Below are positions 49,901 to 59,645 of a DNA stretch of 64,000 bases, in pieces. Every line of letters starts with the position of its first letter. The stretch's first letter is position 1. Origin of the DNA: Bog-473 sp963719485 (GTDB lineage Bacteria > Actinomycetota > Acidimicrobiia > Acidimicrobiales > RAAP-2); contig OY970387.1 of assembly GCA_963719485.1 (NCBI GenBank), positions 1,178,001 through 1,242,000 of the forward strand, written 5' to 3'. A model generated the notes under the pieces. That model saw only the letters and a list, made by a program, of their open reading frames with translations. It did no database searches and was not told the origin of the DNA. The position numbers and the translations under genes are program-made.

Positions 49901-52900
49901 ATGGCGAACGCGGCATCTGGGCTGGATCCGTACATCCCGCGCATCGCGGCCGAGTGGGAGCTCGACGCGCCGGGCGCACTCTGGCGTGAGATGGAGGCGA
50001 CCTGCTGTTTCGTCGACATCTCGGGGTTCACGGCCCTGTCCGAGCGCCTGGCGAAGCGGGGACGCATCGGTGCAGAGGAGCTCACCGAGGTCCTCAACCA
50101 CGTGTTCTCCCGGATGCTCGAGGTCGCCTACAGCAAGGGTGGCGCCCTGCTGAAGTTCGGGGGTGACGCCCTCCTCCTGGCCTTCACGGGGGACGACCAT
50201 GCCCGCATGGCGGCGGAGGGAGCCGTCGCGATGCGCGCGGCCCTCCGCGAAGCCCGGACGTTGCCGACGTCGGTCGGCCGGCTCAACCTGCGCATGTCGA
50301 TTGGCGTCCACAGCGGGGTCTTCCACCTCTTCCGGGTCGGCGACGTCCACCGCGAGCTGATCATCACCGGTCCCGCGGCATCGACCACGACGCGCATGGA
50401 GGCAACGGCGGACGCCGGCGAGATCGTGATCAGCCCCGACACCGCGGCCCGCCTGCCGGTCGCCGCGGTGGGCAATGCGAAGGAGAACGGGAGGCTGTTG
50501 CGGTGGCGCCACGTGGTCGAGGGCGGGCGTGGGCCGATCACGGCGCGCCCGGTCCCGGCGGCAGCCGTCGAGATGTCGGTCCCGATCGCCCTGCGCACCC
50601 GGCTCACGCAGCGTGGGGGTGAGGCAGAGCACCGGTTGGCCAGCGTGGCGTTCGTCAAGTACTCCGGAACCGACGACCTGCTGGCCTCGGACGGCCCGGA
50701 CGCGGTAGCGGGCGCGCTCGACTCCATCGTGCGCTCCGTCCAGCGGGCCGCCGACCTCGAATCCGTCACCTTCCTTGCCTCCGACATCGACGCCAACGGC
50801 GGGAAGATCATCCTGACGACGGGCGTCCCGGCGACCCAGGAGGACGACGAGGGGCGCATCCTGCGTGCCGTCCGCATGGTGATGGATGAGCAGCACCCCC
50901 TCCCGGTCCGGGTGGGGGTGAACCGGGGCCACGTCTTCTCCGGCGACATCGGGACGGCCTACCGGCGCACGTTCACGGTCATGGGCGACACCGTCAACCT
51001 CGCTGCCCGCCTCATGGCCGCGGCGAAGCCCGGCGACATCTACGCCACCGCCACCATCCTCGATCAATCGCGCACGCAGTTCGCCACGGAGGTCCTCGAG
51101 CCCTTCTCGGTGAAGGGAAAGGCGGAGCCGGTCCAGGCGTATCGGGTCGGTCCGGCCGTCGGGTCGAGATCGGATGCCTATGGCACGCTCCCGTTCCGAG
51201 GCCGTGACAAGGAGTTGGCGACCCTTCTGGACAGCTTCGCGTCGGTCACGACCGAGCACGGCCGGACAGTGCTCATAGACGCCGAACGAGGCATCGGTAA
51301 GACGCGACTGGTGACCGAGTTCGCCAACGCGGCCGCACCCGAGCGCAGCCTCTGGCTGCAGGGGGAGCCACAGAGCACTGGCGTCCCGTACCTGCCCTTG
51401 CGTGCCCCATTACGAACTGTTCTCGGTATCGACGCCAGAGACCGCATCGAGGCCGGAAACCAACTGCTGAAGTCGATCCTGAGGCTGGACGACGAGCTGG
51501 CGCCGTTCGCCCCGCTGCTGGCGCCGATCGTCGACGCTGATGTTCCCCCAACCCCGGAGAGCGAGGCCATCGCAGAAGAGTTCGTTCGCCAACGCGTCGC
51601 CGACATCGTGTTGAGCACTCTCGATGCGGCATGTACCGATCCACTTTTGATCGTCGCCGAGGACGTCCATTGGTTCGACGACACGACATCGGAGATTTGT
51701 GCGCGCCTCTCAAAGGCGACGGCGAGTCGTCGCTGGCTCTTTTGCAGCACCCGACGTCCCGACGCCGAGGGCGGATTTGAGCCGTCGAACCCGGACATAC
51801 GACTGCCGCTTGCGGCGTTGACCGACGACGTGTCCCGGGAGCTCGTCGAGGCGACCACGGAGACCGCCCCCCTCCGTCCGCACGAGTGCGACGGAATCGT
51901 GACCCGCGCCGGTGGCAATCCGCTGTTCCTCGAGGAACTGCTCCGTATCGTACGCGCCACCGACATCGACTCGCTGCCGGACAGCCTCGATGCGGTAGCC
52001 ATGCGCGAGATCGATGGGCTGCCCACGACACCTCGCCGCGTCTTGCGCCTCGCCTCCGTTCTCGGTCGATCGTTCGGTCGTTCACTCATCGATCAGCTCC
52101 TCGCAGTCGAGTTGGTGGATGCAGGTGCAGACCCGCTCAAGGATCTACAGGCTCAGCTCGTACCGGACGGGGATAGCGAGCGGATCCGATTCCGTCACAC
52201 GTTGCTCCAAGAAGCCGCCTATCAGAGCCTGCCCTTCCGCCAGCGCCTCGAGCTGCACCGCATTGTGGGCGAAATCATCGAACGCGGGGCGACCGAGCTT
52301 GACGACGTCGCTCCACTGCTGTCGCGCCACTTCCTGGCCGCCCAGGACTGGGATCGGACATGGCGCTACGCCCGGATGGCGGCGACGTCGGCACGCGAGG
52401 CGCATGCACCCGCTGAAGCAGCCGTCCATCTCGGACACGCTGTGACAGCGTCCCGCAAACTGGGCGAGGTCGCTGGTGAAGAGCTGGCCGACGTGTTCGG
52501 CGAACTCGGTCGGACTCTCGAACTCCTCGGGGACTATGAGCGGGCTGACGATGCCTACAGGCGTGCCGCGGCCTGCGAGACTGATCCGCTCCGGCGAGGA
52601 CAGATGGCGTACCGCCGTGCGTACCTGCGGAGCGAATATCTGGGCCAGCCGGGAACAGCGATACGCCTGCTCCGCACCGCTCAAGCGGCCCTCGACGGCG
52701 TCGGCGAGATCGGCGTCGGTCTGCAAGCGCTCTTGCTGGCCGAAGAAGCCGACGCGCGTCAACGGCAGGGTCGTCTCACCGAGGCGATCGAATGCGCAGG
52801 CCGCGCAGTACAAAAGGCGGAGCTATCGCATGAGAAGCGGGCGCTCGCGATCGCCCTCCACGTACGCAACCTCTCGTTGCTCAAGTCGGGTCGCTGGGGG

Positions 52901-53671
52901 GAGGCAGACTCCATGGACTTGATCCTCGAGCTGTTCGAAGACCTCGGCGACGACGTAAGGGTGGCCTCCACCCTCGGCAACATCGGTATGATCGCCTTCT
53001 TCTCGTCCCAGTGGGACAGGGCGGCGCACTACATGGCACTGAGCGCCGAAGCCTCGGCCAAGGCAGGTGACCTCGCCGGCGCCGCGTTGAGAAATGCGAA
53101 CCTCGGGGAGGTGCGCACGGACCAAGGCAGGCTCGAGGAGGCCGTTGCCATCCTCGCTCCGGCCCTGCGCACGCTGGAGTCCTTCGGTTGGCCGTTGATT
53201 GCGGGTGGGACGGCCGCGCAGCTGGGACGGGCGCTGGCGTTCCTCGGCGATTGTGACGGCGGACTGGTGCTCGTGCGTTCCGGAATCGTCATCCTCGAGG
53301 AGATCGGGGCTCACTTCGAGGCACTCGAGGCACACACCCGTCTGGCCGAGGTCCTCGTCTTCGATGGTCAGCTCACCGAGGCGCGCTCGGCGCTGGCGCG
53401 AGTACGGGAACTGGAGCGCAGCGTCGGAGAGACACCGTTGGCCCTGCTCATCGAGCGCGTGGAACTGACCCTCGCTGCATCGGAAAAAGGCGTGCCGCCG
53501 GACGCGCTCGAGAGCTTTCTCGAGCGGTCCCGGCGTGTCGGAGCAACCTACGAGGAACTCGTCGTGCTCACTCTCTTGTCGCATTCAGGTGATCGGAACC
53601 ACGACCAGGACCTGTCCCAACTCGCTCGCGCCCTTGGTGTGGTCCGGCTGCCAATGTTCCCCGCTGCCTGA
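49901..53671 (+). CDS. Soluble-adenylyl-cyclase-like protein with AAA ATPase and TPR repeats
   Basis: A 1256-residue multidomain protein. Cyclase domain 1 has CFVDISGFTALSE (about 37) and LLKFGGDALLLAF (about 86), keeping metal Asp residues. Domain 2 has MGDTVNLAARLMAAAKPG (about 361) but a changed first metal motif (ASVAFVKYSGTD), so it may be regulatory. An AAA/STAND ATPase follows with Walker A ERGIGKTR (about 462) and LLIVAEDVHWFDD; from about residue 800 there are TPR-like repeats. This is the layout of mammalian soluble adenylyl cyclase and of many actinobacterial regulators. The output and ligand are unknown. Confidence 0.85.
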   Translation: MANAASGLDPYIPRIAAEWELDAPGALWREMEATCCFVDISGFTALSERLAKRGRIGAEELTEVLNHVFSRMLEVAYSKGGALLKFGGDALLLAFTGDDHARMAAEGAVAMRAALREARTLPTSVGRLNLRMSIGVHSGVFHLFRVGDVHRELIITGPAASTTTRMEATADAGEIVISPDTAARLPVAAVGNAKENGRLLRWRHVVEGGRGPITARPVPAAAVEMSVPIALRTRLTQRGGEAEHRLASVAFVKYSGTDDLLASDGPDAVAGALDSIVRSVQRAADLESVTFLASDIDANGGKIILTTGVPATQEDDEGRILRAVRMVMDEQHPLPVRVGVNRGHVFSGDIGTAYRRTFTVMGDTVNLAARLMAAAKPGDIYATATILDQSRTQFATEVLEPFSVKGKAEPVQAYRVGPAVGSRSDAYGTLPFRGRDKELATLLDSFASVTTEHGRTVLIDAERGIGKTRLVTEFANAAAPERSLWLQGEPQSTGVPYLPLRAPLRTVLGIDARDRIEAGNQLLKSILRLDDELAPFAPLLAPIVDADVPPTPESEAIAEEFVRQRVADIVLSTLDAACTDPLLIVAEDVHWFDDTTSEICARLSKATASRRWLFCSTRRPDAEGGFEPSNPDIRLPLAALTDDVSRELVEATTETAPLRPHECDGIVTRAGGNPLFLEELLRIVRATDIDSLPDSLDAVAMREIDGLPTTPRRVLRLASVLGRSFGRSLIDQLLAVELVDAGADPLKDLQAQLVPDGDSERIRFRHTLLQEAAYQSLPFRQRLELHRIVGEIIERGATELDDVAPLLSRHFLAAQDWDRTWRYARMAATSAREAHAPAEAAVHLGHAVTASRKLGEVAGEELADVFGELGRTLELLGDYERADDAYRRAAACETDPLRRGQMAYRRAYLRSEYLGQPGTAIRLLRTAQAALDGVGEIGVGLQALLLAEEADARQRQGRLTEAIECAGRAVQKAELSHEKRALAIALHVRNLSLLKSGRWGEADSMDLILELFEDLGDDVRVASTLGNIGMIAFFSSQWDRAAHYMALSAEASAKAGDLAGAALRNANLGEVRTDQGRLEEAVAILAPALRTLESFGWPLIAGGTAAQLGRALAFLGDCDGGLVLVRSGIVILEEIGAHFEALEAHTRLAEVLVFDGQLTEARSALARVRELERSVGETPLALLIERVELTLAASEKGVPPDALESFLERSRRVGATYEELVVLTLLSHSGDRNHDQDLSQLARALGVVRLPMFPAA

Positions 53672-53674
53672 CCA

Positions 53675-55006
53675 TTAATGGTAGTGGAGGTCAATGTCGC
53701 CGATCCAGGTCTCAACGATCTGAGTCCCCGGCGCCTGAGTCGACGTCAAAATGGGGTTGACGGTGCCGTCTGCGTTGAGGGTGTCGTTGTTGTAGCTCTT
53801 GGTGACGGTACAGAGTTCCTGCTGTGGCAGGACGCCGGGCGCTGGCAAAGCGGCATTCTGGCAGTACGCCTGGTCGAAATAGTTCACGCCGTCGAACGAG
53901 AACGAGTGCACCGGGCACATGTTCTGCGCCAAGCCAGGCGCATCCGGAATCCCCGTCGTCGCGCCTGGGGTAGTCCCGGGCACGTCGACGTACGGGTTGC
54001 ACAGCGGCACGGCCGGCCAGGCGATGTGCACCGTCAACTGCACGTCTGTCGACGAGAACCCGTTGAAGCTCAGCGTTGGCAATCCCGTATTGGGGTCGAT
54101 GGTGGACGAGAACGACGTGTATGCCTTGCATTGCTGCGGCGAGCCAGTCAGGGTGAGTGTCGCCGTGACGTTGCCGCCGTTGTTGGTGGGCTGGATCGAT
54201 TGGCCACCACAGATCTCGCTCGCCAGGTCGAACACTGCGGTGGGCCCGACCACGGAAATCGACGTACTTGACGTGATGTCTCGAACCTCGATGGTCTGGA
54301 ACGCGATCGGGACACCGCCACCAGCTGCGGGCATGGACACCGCGCAGACAGCGGTGTTGTTGGGGTCGGCGGTGATCTGCGTGCCCGTATTACCGTTGAT
54401 CGCGCAGTTCTGCGTCCCGAGCAGAACGGGTGGACTCGACGAGTCGAACTCCGCCAGCTGCACGATCACGCTCCCAATCCCAGAGTTGCCGGTGTCCTTT
54501 CGTTGGACGGGGATCTGGGCGTCGGTGAACTCGCGGCCCGAACCGATAACTGCCGTGTCCGACCCGGGTGAGAAGTCGATAGCTTCGGCACCCTTGTTCG
54601 ACTTGTTGTCGACAGTCCACGCGGGCGAAATGGAGCCGACTCCGGTCGCCGGACCGTTCGTACCCAAGTTCGCCGCTTTTGCCGTGCTCGCGTAGTTGGG
54701 CGACGAGTAGACCTTTCCACAGACAGAGAGGATCGCCGGGCCGCCGCCGGTGGGCGTGGCGCAGTTCCCGCTGATGTTCGCCGCCTGGGGCGCCGATGCC
54801 GTACCACCGTTCGGCAGGAACTGATAATTGTCCCCGCCGCTCGTCGGCTGATTGAAGAGAATCTCGTCCGAGCCGCCCTGCGCTCCAGCCACCGCGGAGG
54901 GTGCGACGCCGGCCCCTGGCAGAGCCACGGCGAGCGCGATGGGTGTGACGATGGCCGAGATGCCGATCGCCCCTGCTGCGAGCAGACGCTTCGCGGTGAA
55001 CTTCAT
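53675..55006 (-). CDS. Secreted protein of unknown function (443 aa)
   Basis: An exported protein: ATG 55006 with an AGGAGG site eight bases upstream, basic MKFTAKR start, and a long signal helix (LLAAGAIGISAIVTPIALAVALPGAG). The mature chain is rich in Ser, Thr, Gly and Asn, with about ten Cys, several as GNCATPTG, QNCAIN, AVCAVS, EICGGQ and QQCKAY. This suggests disulfide-stabilised beta domains of the extracellular type. No catalytic motif or known family recognised. Confidence 0.7.
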   Translation of the reverse strand: MKFTAKRLLAAGAIGISAIVTPIALAVALPGAGVAPSAVAGAQGGSDEILFNQPTSGGDNYQFLPNGGTASAPQAANISGNCATPTGGGPAILSVCGKVYSSPNYASTAKAANLGTNGPATGVGSISPAWTVDNKSNKGAEAIDFSPGSDTAVIGSGREFTDAQIPVQRKDTGNSGIGSVIVQLAEFDSSSPPVLLGTQNCAINGNTGTQITADPNNTAVCAVSMPAAGGGVPIAFQTIEVRDITSSTSISVVGPTAVFDLASEICGGQSIQPTNNGGNVTATLTLTGSPQQCKAYTSFSSTIDPNTGLPTLSFNGFSSTDVQLTVHIAWPAVPLCNPYVDVPGTTPGATTGIPDAPGLAQNMCPVHSFSFDGVNYFDQAYCQNAALPAPGVLPQQELCTVTKSYNNDTLNADGTVNPILTSTQAPGTQIVETWIGDIDLHYH

Positions 55007-55179
55007 AACGCTGTCCTCCTCTAGGTAGCCGCCAAAACCACCCCCAAATCCGCCTGAAGCTGCGCGCCGAGGAAGCGCCGCGACCAAATCCCTCTCCTAC
55101 CGCCTGAAGTTGCGAGGATAACGGCGTTTCCGCCCCGTTGCAATCCGCCTTTCGGCACTATTTAGCCGGGTTGCTGTGC

Positions 55180-55200
55180 CCTGACCACAAAACGGTCAGG
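55180..55200 (-). terminator. Hairpin at the end of the DUF4239-like gene
   Basis: Seven-base stem CCTGACC / GGTCAGG with a T-rich loop (GTTTTGT on the minus strand), overlapping the stop codon of the 55196-56119 gene. It fits a short intrinsic terminator, although the T-run lies in the loop and not after the stem. Confidence 0.45.
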
Positions 55201-56119
55201 CACCTGATCCGGAGGGCGACCCGGCCAGCACGGGCACCTTCCCGTTGAACTCCTCGATCTTGACGATCTTGGTGACGCGGATCGGGTACGAGTCCGGATA
55301 CTCCACGACCCGGACGGTGCCGGTCGGCGTGAAGCGGCCGCTCTCGATGACCTCGCGGGGAACGTAGGGGTCGCGGCCCATGCTCCGGAAGAGTCGCTGG
55401 GTCGGCTCCCAGATGGTGACCCTCTCGTGCCAACGGAGCCGATCCAGCTTGCGCAGGAGGATCATGAAGGTGACCAGGGTTCCCGCCAGCACGCCCACGA
55501 CCAGGGCGCCGAGGACGGTGCCGCCGGGCAGGACGGCGATCAACCCGACCAGAAGGAGGAGCAGGAGCAGGAGGCCGCTCCATTCGATCGGAGAGAGCGC
55601 CTGCCCGGTCGCCGCCTCGATAAGGGAGCGGTCGAGGCTCATGTTGATGCACAGCGCCACCAGCTCCTTGTAGACCCCCTCTTCCTGGGCTCCTTCGGGA
55701 TCGAGGCCGTAGACAGCGTCGGTCAGGGCCAGGTGGGATGGCGTCGCCAGGTGGTAATCCACCAGTCGATAGTCGATTTGGTCGGTGAGGTGCGCGTCGA
55801 CCAGAGCACGGATGTGACGGCAATCCTCCTCGCTGAACACCGACACCAGCTGGTGAATCGACAGGAGCGACGAGTCACCCTTGGCGAGCAAGTTCTGAAT
55901 CAGGGCGAGTCGTTCACGCGTGCGCACGATGGTGAAGGCCAGCAGGACCCCGAAGAGAAAGGCCGCCATGCTGGCCATCGCCACGTCCACACGGATATCG
56001 CCCCTGTTCGATCCGACCAGAAACGATGCGACCCCCACGAGCACAGCGGCGACCACGGCAGGCCAGACGACCACGTCGCCTGCCGTGATGGACATCCACA
56101 GTGAACGGATCGGTTTCAT
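55196..56119 (-). CDS. Four-helix membrane protein, DUF4239-like
   Basis: A 307-residue protein with two N-terminal membrane helices (VVWPAVVAAVLVGVASFLV and AAFLFGVLLAFTIVRTRERL), a soluble helical middle (about 70-180), two further helices (LLLLLLLLVGLIAVLPGG and LGALVVGVLAGTLVTFMILL), and a cytoplasmic tail. This two-plus-two layout matches the DUF4239 / bestrophin-like group. No catalytic residues seen. Function unknown. Confidence 0.65.
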   Translation of the reverse strand: MKPIRSLWMSITAGDVVVWPAVVAAVLVGVASFLVGSNRGDIRVDVAMASMAAFLFGVLLAFTIVRTRERLALIQNLLAKGDSSLLSIHQLVSVFSEEDCRHIRALVDAHLTDQIDYRLVDYHLATPSHLALTDAVYGLDPEGAQEEGVYKELVALCINMSLDRSLIEAATGQALSPIEWSGLLLLLLLLVGLIAVLPGGTVLGALVVGVLAGTLVTFMILLRKLDRLRWHERVTIWEPTQRLFRSMGRDPYVPREVIESGRFTPTGTVRVVEYPDSYPIRVTKIVKIEEFNGKVPVLAGSPSGSGA

Positions 56120-56180
56120 CGGGTGCGCACAGGTCGGCCAGTCATGCTCTCTACCTCGCCTCCGGCTATTGCCGCGTTTC

Positions 56181-56225
56181 GCCGACCATACAAAAAGTTC
56201 TCGCGGCGCCCGCCGACCCTACAAA
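56181..56225. repeat. Direct 14-mer repeat in a promoter region
   Basis: GCCGACCATACAAA (56181-56194) and GCCGACCCTACAAA (56212-56225) recur 31 bases apart upstream of the DUF4239-like gene. Read on the minus strand, each offers a TTTGTAnGGT box, like two alternative -10 elements or duplicated regulator sites. The gap 56120-56303 holds no gene. Confidence 0.7.
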
Positions 56226-56303
56226 CGAACGGTGGCGATCGAGGGCCGACGGTGAACGTCTCGCGAACGCCCGGTGACGGGCCGGTGAAACGACGGCTTG
56301 AAG

Positions 56304-56918
56304 CTATCCCGCCGAGCGCCGGGATCGGAGCTTGCGGTTCTTGATCCGGTTGCCGCACACCGCCATGTCACACCACGCTCCCCGGCCAGCATGAGAGCGG
56401 TCGTAGTAGGCCCATCGACAATCAGGATTGCGGCATGCCTTCAGGCGTTCCCAGGTCCCGTCATGCTGAGCGTCCCGGATGATGAGGAGGAGCATGGCGA
56501 CCATCGACGGCGGGCCGTCGTCCTCGGGTCGCAGATCCACATCGCCGCTGTCGAGGACGACAGGGCGCAGGCGCGCGCCGGCGGCGAGGGCGCGCAACGC
56601 ACTGAGATCACCGGGCTGCGGCGCGGGGCCGCCACTGTTCTGGACGAGCAGCGCGCGGATGTTCTCCCTCACCTGGCGCGCCTGGGCCAGATCGACGCCG
56701 GGTCCGTGCACCAGACCGGTCTCCTCGAGCCACCGCGGGCCTGCGACGGGATCGGCCAGGAGGTCCACCCCCGAATCGCCCTCCCAGGTGTTCACGAAGG
56801 ACTGCACCACCAGGAGCGGCATTGGCGCTGGCTTCGTCTCCTCGTCCGGGACCCAGGTGGGCAACGTCACCCCACCATCGTAGCAGCGCGTGACCGGTAA
56901 ATGGGGTTGACTAGTCAT
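56304..56918 (-). CDS. CGNR zinc-finger (ABATE domain) regulator
   Basis: A 204-residue protein. The N-terminal ABATE-type domain (VQSFVNTWEGDSGVDLLADPVAGPRWLEETGL, then DLAQARQVRENIRALL) is followed by a C-terminal CGNR finger: LKACRNPDCRWAYYDRSHAGRGAWCDMAVCGNRIKNRK, with four Cys for zinc and the CGNR tetrad. These are believed to be transcription regulators. ATG 56918 is chosen; an internal GTG (VTLPTWVPDEE) is a second possibility. Confidence 0.85.
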   Translation of the reverse strand: MTSQPHLPVTRCYDGGVTLPTWVPDEETKPAPMPLLVVQSFVNTWEGDSGVDLLADPVAGPRWLEETGLVHGPGVDLAQARQVRENIRALLVQNSGGPAPQPGDLSALRALAAGARLRPVVLDSGDVDLRPEDDGPPSMVAMLLLIIRDAQHDGTWERLKACRNPDCRWAYYDRSHAGRGAWCDMAVCGNRIKNRKLRSRRSAG

Positions 56919-56965
56919 GGCATGACGAGCATAATCGCTTTGATGGTCACGGTTGGAACGACGAG

Positions 56966-57439
56966 GTGACGCCGAGAGTCGTGGTGCTCGAGGAGTGTGC
57001 CGGCCTCGGCCTTCGGCGGGTGCGCTGGCGGGACCGACTGATGGTGCGGGCCCGGGCGTCGGCGCTCGACCGGGAGCTGGCCACCGGGGCATCACCGGAA
57101 TCGAACGTCGCACTCGCCGTGCACGCCGGGCGCCTGTGCCAACCGGGACAACGGCGCGCGTTGGCGCGGAGCCTCACCCGGATCGTCGCCGCTTCGGAGG
57201 CGCCCACGGCGCGCCACCTGAACGCGCCCGTCTGCCGCCCTGCCGTGCACCGGGCGCGCGCCGAGTTCGCTGCGGTGGTCGGTCGCCTCACCGCGACCGG
57301 GCCCGTCGACGTGCAAGGAGTGGCCCAGGTCCGGACACTGCTGGCCGACGGGACGGGACCGCTCTATCACGCTGCTCCGACCGACCAGCTCCGCCACGAG
57401 CTCGCCGCCGTGCTGACGGCCCTCGACCCGCCGGTCTAA
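56966..57439 (+). CDS. Conserved-type hypothetical protein (157 aa)
   Basis: A basic, Arg/Ala-rich helical protein starting at GTG 56966 (MTPRVVVLEECAGLGLRRVRWRDRLMVRARAS), divergent from the CGNR gene. It resembles short actinobacterial proteins of no known function that begin in this way. There is no signal peptide or membrane helix. Confidence 0.55.
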   Translation: MTPRVVVLEECAGLGLRRVRWRDRLMVRARASALDRELATGASPESNVALAVHAGRLCQPGQRRALARSLTRIVAASEAPTARHLNAPVCRPAVHRARAEFAAVVGRLTATGPVDVQGVAQVRTLLADGTGPLYHAAPTDQLRHELAAVLTALDPPV

Positions 57440-57464
57440 ACGCGACGCGACGCGCGCGGGGCCG

Positions 57465-58130
57465 TCAGCGCTGGCGCAGAATCCGGTCGAGTTGGGCGAT
57501 GGTCAGCGGGTCGTGCGCCACCGGGTCATGGCCGGGACGCAAGCCGTCGAGGAGGAGCTCCAGGAAACGCACGGACGGCTTGGAGGACTTCGTGTCGCAG
57601 AGGTCCGCGATGGAGCGGACCGACATGAGGACCACGACGAGGTCCGACACGTCGATGTCGGATCGGACGGTCCCGGCCTGCTTGCTCCGGTCGAGGATCT
57701 CCTCGAGGAGCGGGGCCAACTTCTCGAGTCCCGTCCCGCTCGACCGCCACGGAGGGGCGGAGATCGCCGCCCGCCAACAGCTGGGGAACGCGATGCAACG
57801 CCGCAGGAATTCGAAGACTTCGCTCCCGGGAGGCACGTCGGCGAGGACCGCCTCGGCGATCTGCCGGTTGCGCTCGTGCGCCGCCTCCACGACCGCATTG
57901 AGGAGATCAGCCTTGTTCGGGAACCGGCGGTACAGGGTTCCGATCCCGACCTCGGCTCGCACCGCAATGCCCTCCATGGAGGCCTCGTAGCCGTCCTCGG
58001 CGAAGGCGTCCCGTGCTGCGGCCAGAATCCGGCTCAGGTTGACCTCGGCGTCGCGCCGCAGCGGTCGCGGCTCCGCGGTGGACGTCGCGCTGACCTCTCG
58101 CTCCGGGACCGGCACCCTGCGCTGTGTCAC
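57465..58130 (-). CDS. TetR-family repressor
   Basis: A 221-residue regulator. The helix-turn-helix is ILAAARDAFAEDGYEASMEGIAVRAEVGIGTLYRRFPNKADLLNAVVEAA, a standard TetR_N. The C-terminal helical domain (to about residue 210) should bind the inducer. GTG start 58130 overlaps the MFS stop by four bases, so it controls and is co-expressed with the pump upstream of it, most likely through the operator at 59619-59645. Confidence 0.9.
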   Translation of the reverse strand: MTQRRVPVPEREVSATSTAEPRPLRRDAEVNLSRILAAARDAFAEDGYEASMEGIAVRAEVGIGTLYRRFPNKADLLNAVVEAAHERNRQIAEAVLADVPPGSEVFEFLRRCIAFPSCWRAAISAPPWRSSGTGLEKLAPLLEEILDRSKQAGTVRSDIDVSDLVVVLMSVRSIADLCDTKSSKPSVRFLELLLDGLRPGHDPVAHDPLTIAQLDRILRQR

Positions 58131-59596
58131 GCGAAGTCCTCGGGCCCGAATGCGATGGCGCCGACAATGACCTCGGCCTCCGCCGTGAGGGCGGGGTGCG
58201 ACTCGCGCTCAACGACAGAGGGCGTCGTCCGCTTGGGAATGGTGAGCGCCGCAAGCGCCGCAATGACGAGCGCGATGCCGCTGACGGCGAACGCCAGCAC
58301 GTACCCGTGCTCCTTGGGGAAGCCGTCGGGCAGGAGGCCGCTCACCACCAGACTCGTGGCGATCCCGCTCCCCAGCGCGGCGCCGATGTTCCGGATGTTG
58401 GTGTTCATCCCCGTCGCCACACCCGTCTGCTCCGGCGGCACGGCCTCGATGATCAGGTTCGCCATGCTGGCGAATCCGAGGGCGATCCCAATGCCGAGAA
58501 GCCCCGACGCGGCGTAGATCGACCATTCCTGGTTGTGGTCCAGCACCAGCAGGAGGTAGCTCGAGGCGGCGAAGAGCGACCCGGCCACCAGCACCATCTT
58601 CGAGCCGACGGCCCTCGAGAGCCGCCCGGTCATCGGCGCGACGATAACCATGGCGACCGCGAACGGCGCGAGGTAGAGACCCGACTGGGTGACCGAGGCC
58701 CCGAATCCGTAGCCGGCGTGGGTGGGTGTCTCGGTGAACTGAGGCAGCGTGATGAACATGGCGAACATGCCGAACCCGAAGAGCAACGCCGCGAGGTTCG
58801 TGCTCCACACAGCTGGGATGCGCATCATCTTCATGTCCACCAGAGGTGAGTCTGAGCGATTCTCCGAGACGACCCACGCGACGATCAGGACCGCAGTGGC
58901 AGCAAGCAGGCCGATGACCGACGAGCTACCCCAGCCCCACGTCGGTGCGTACGAGATGGCCAGCAGTCCCGTCACCAACCAGGCCGACATGAGCAACGCT
59001 CCGGGCCAGTTGATCCGGCCGGGCGCTCGCACGGGCGACTCGGGCACGAACACGAAGGTCGCGATCGTCGCTGCGGCCGACATGATCATGGGAATCCAGA
59101 AGAGCCAGTGGTAGTTCAGGTGCACCAGGATCGGACCGGCCAGCACGATCCCAGCCCCTGCTCCGGCCCCGAGGATGGCCGACATGACGCCGATGGCTCC
59201 TGCCACCCGTTCGGCGGGGAACTCGTCACGGATGATCCCGAAAGCGAGCGGGAACACGGCCCCGCCCGCGCCCTGAATGACGCGGCCGACCAGCATGACG
59301 GGCAAGGTCGTCGCCAGCGCACTGATCAACGACCCCACCGTGAGGGCGATCAGGACGGCGACGATGATCTTCTCCTTGCCGACCATGTCCCCGACGCGGC
59401 CGAGGATCGGCGTCGCGATGGCGGCACTCAGCAGATACGCGGTGAGCAGCCAGCTCGCCCCGCTCTCCGACGTGTGCAGCGTTTGCTCGAGCTGGGGAAT
59501 GGCGGGGATGATCAGCGACTGCAGCAGACTGAAGGCGAGCGCGGCCGTTCCCAGCACCGCGAAGGTAAGGGCGTAGTGGGTGTGTGTTCTCTCCAT
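58127..59596 (-). CDS. MFS multidrug exporter (DHA2, EmrB-like)
   Basis: A 489-residue, 14-helix efflux protein. Motifs: SWLLTAYLLSAAIATPILGRVGDMVGKEK (motif A), MLVGRVIQGAGGAVFPLAFGIIRDEFPAERVAGAIGVMSAILGAGAGAGIVLAGPI (motif C), and the FWIPMIMSAAATIA stretch. Its partner TetR gene follows it in the same operon. The drug is unknown. Confidence 0.92.
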   Translation of the reverse strand: MERTHTHYALTFAVLGTAALAFSLLQSLIIPAIPQLEQTLHTSESGASWLLTAYLLSAAIATPILGRVGDMVGKEKIIVAVLIALTVGSLISALATTLPVMLVGRVIQGAGGAVFPLAFGIIRDEFPAERVAGAIGVMSAILGAGAGAGIVLAGPILVHLNYHWLFWIPMIMSAAATIATFVFVPESPVRAPGRINWPGALLMSAWLVTGLLAISYAPTWGWGSSSVIGLLAATAVLIVAWVVSENRSDSPLVDMKMMRIPAVWSTNLAALLFGFGMFAMFITLPQFTETPTHAGYGFGASVTQSGLYLAPFAVAMVIVAPMTGRLSRAVGSKMVLVAGSLFAASSYLLLVLDHNQEWSIYAASGLLGIGIALGFASMANLIIEAVPPEQTGVATGMNTNIRNIGAALGSGIATSLVVSGLLPDGFPKEHGYVLAFAVSGIALVIAALAALTIPKRTTPSVVERESHPALTAEAEVIVGAIAFGPEDFA

Positions 59597-59618
59597 TCGG
59601 GTCCGATCGCCAGAGAAC

Positions 59619-59645
59619 GGAACGTCTCGTTCCGGTTAGACTAAC
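59619..59645. promoter_or_regulatory. TetR-type operator
   Basis: Two abutting palindromes 22-49 bases upstream of the MFS start: GGAACG-TCT-CGTTCC (59619-59633) and GTTAG-A-CTAAC (59635-59645). GGAACGnnnCGTTCC is typical of TetR-family operators. It also lies 107 bases before the divergent MFS gene at 59753, so both pumps may respond. Confidence 0.7.

Noticed and set aside
53661..53690. Palindrome CCATTAATGG at the convergent gene ends
   Set aside because: Ten bases with no GC stem; too short to call a terminator or operator.
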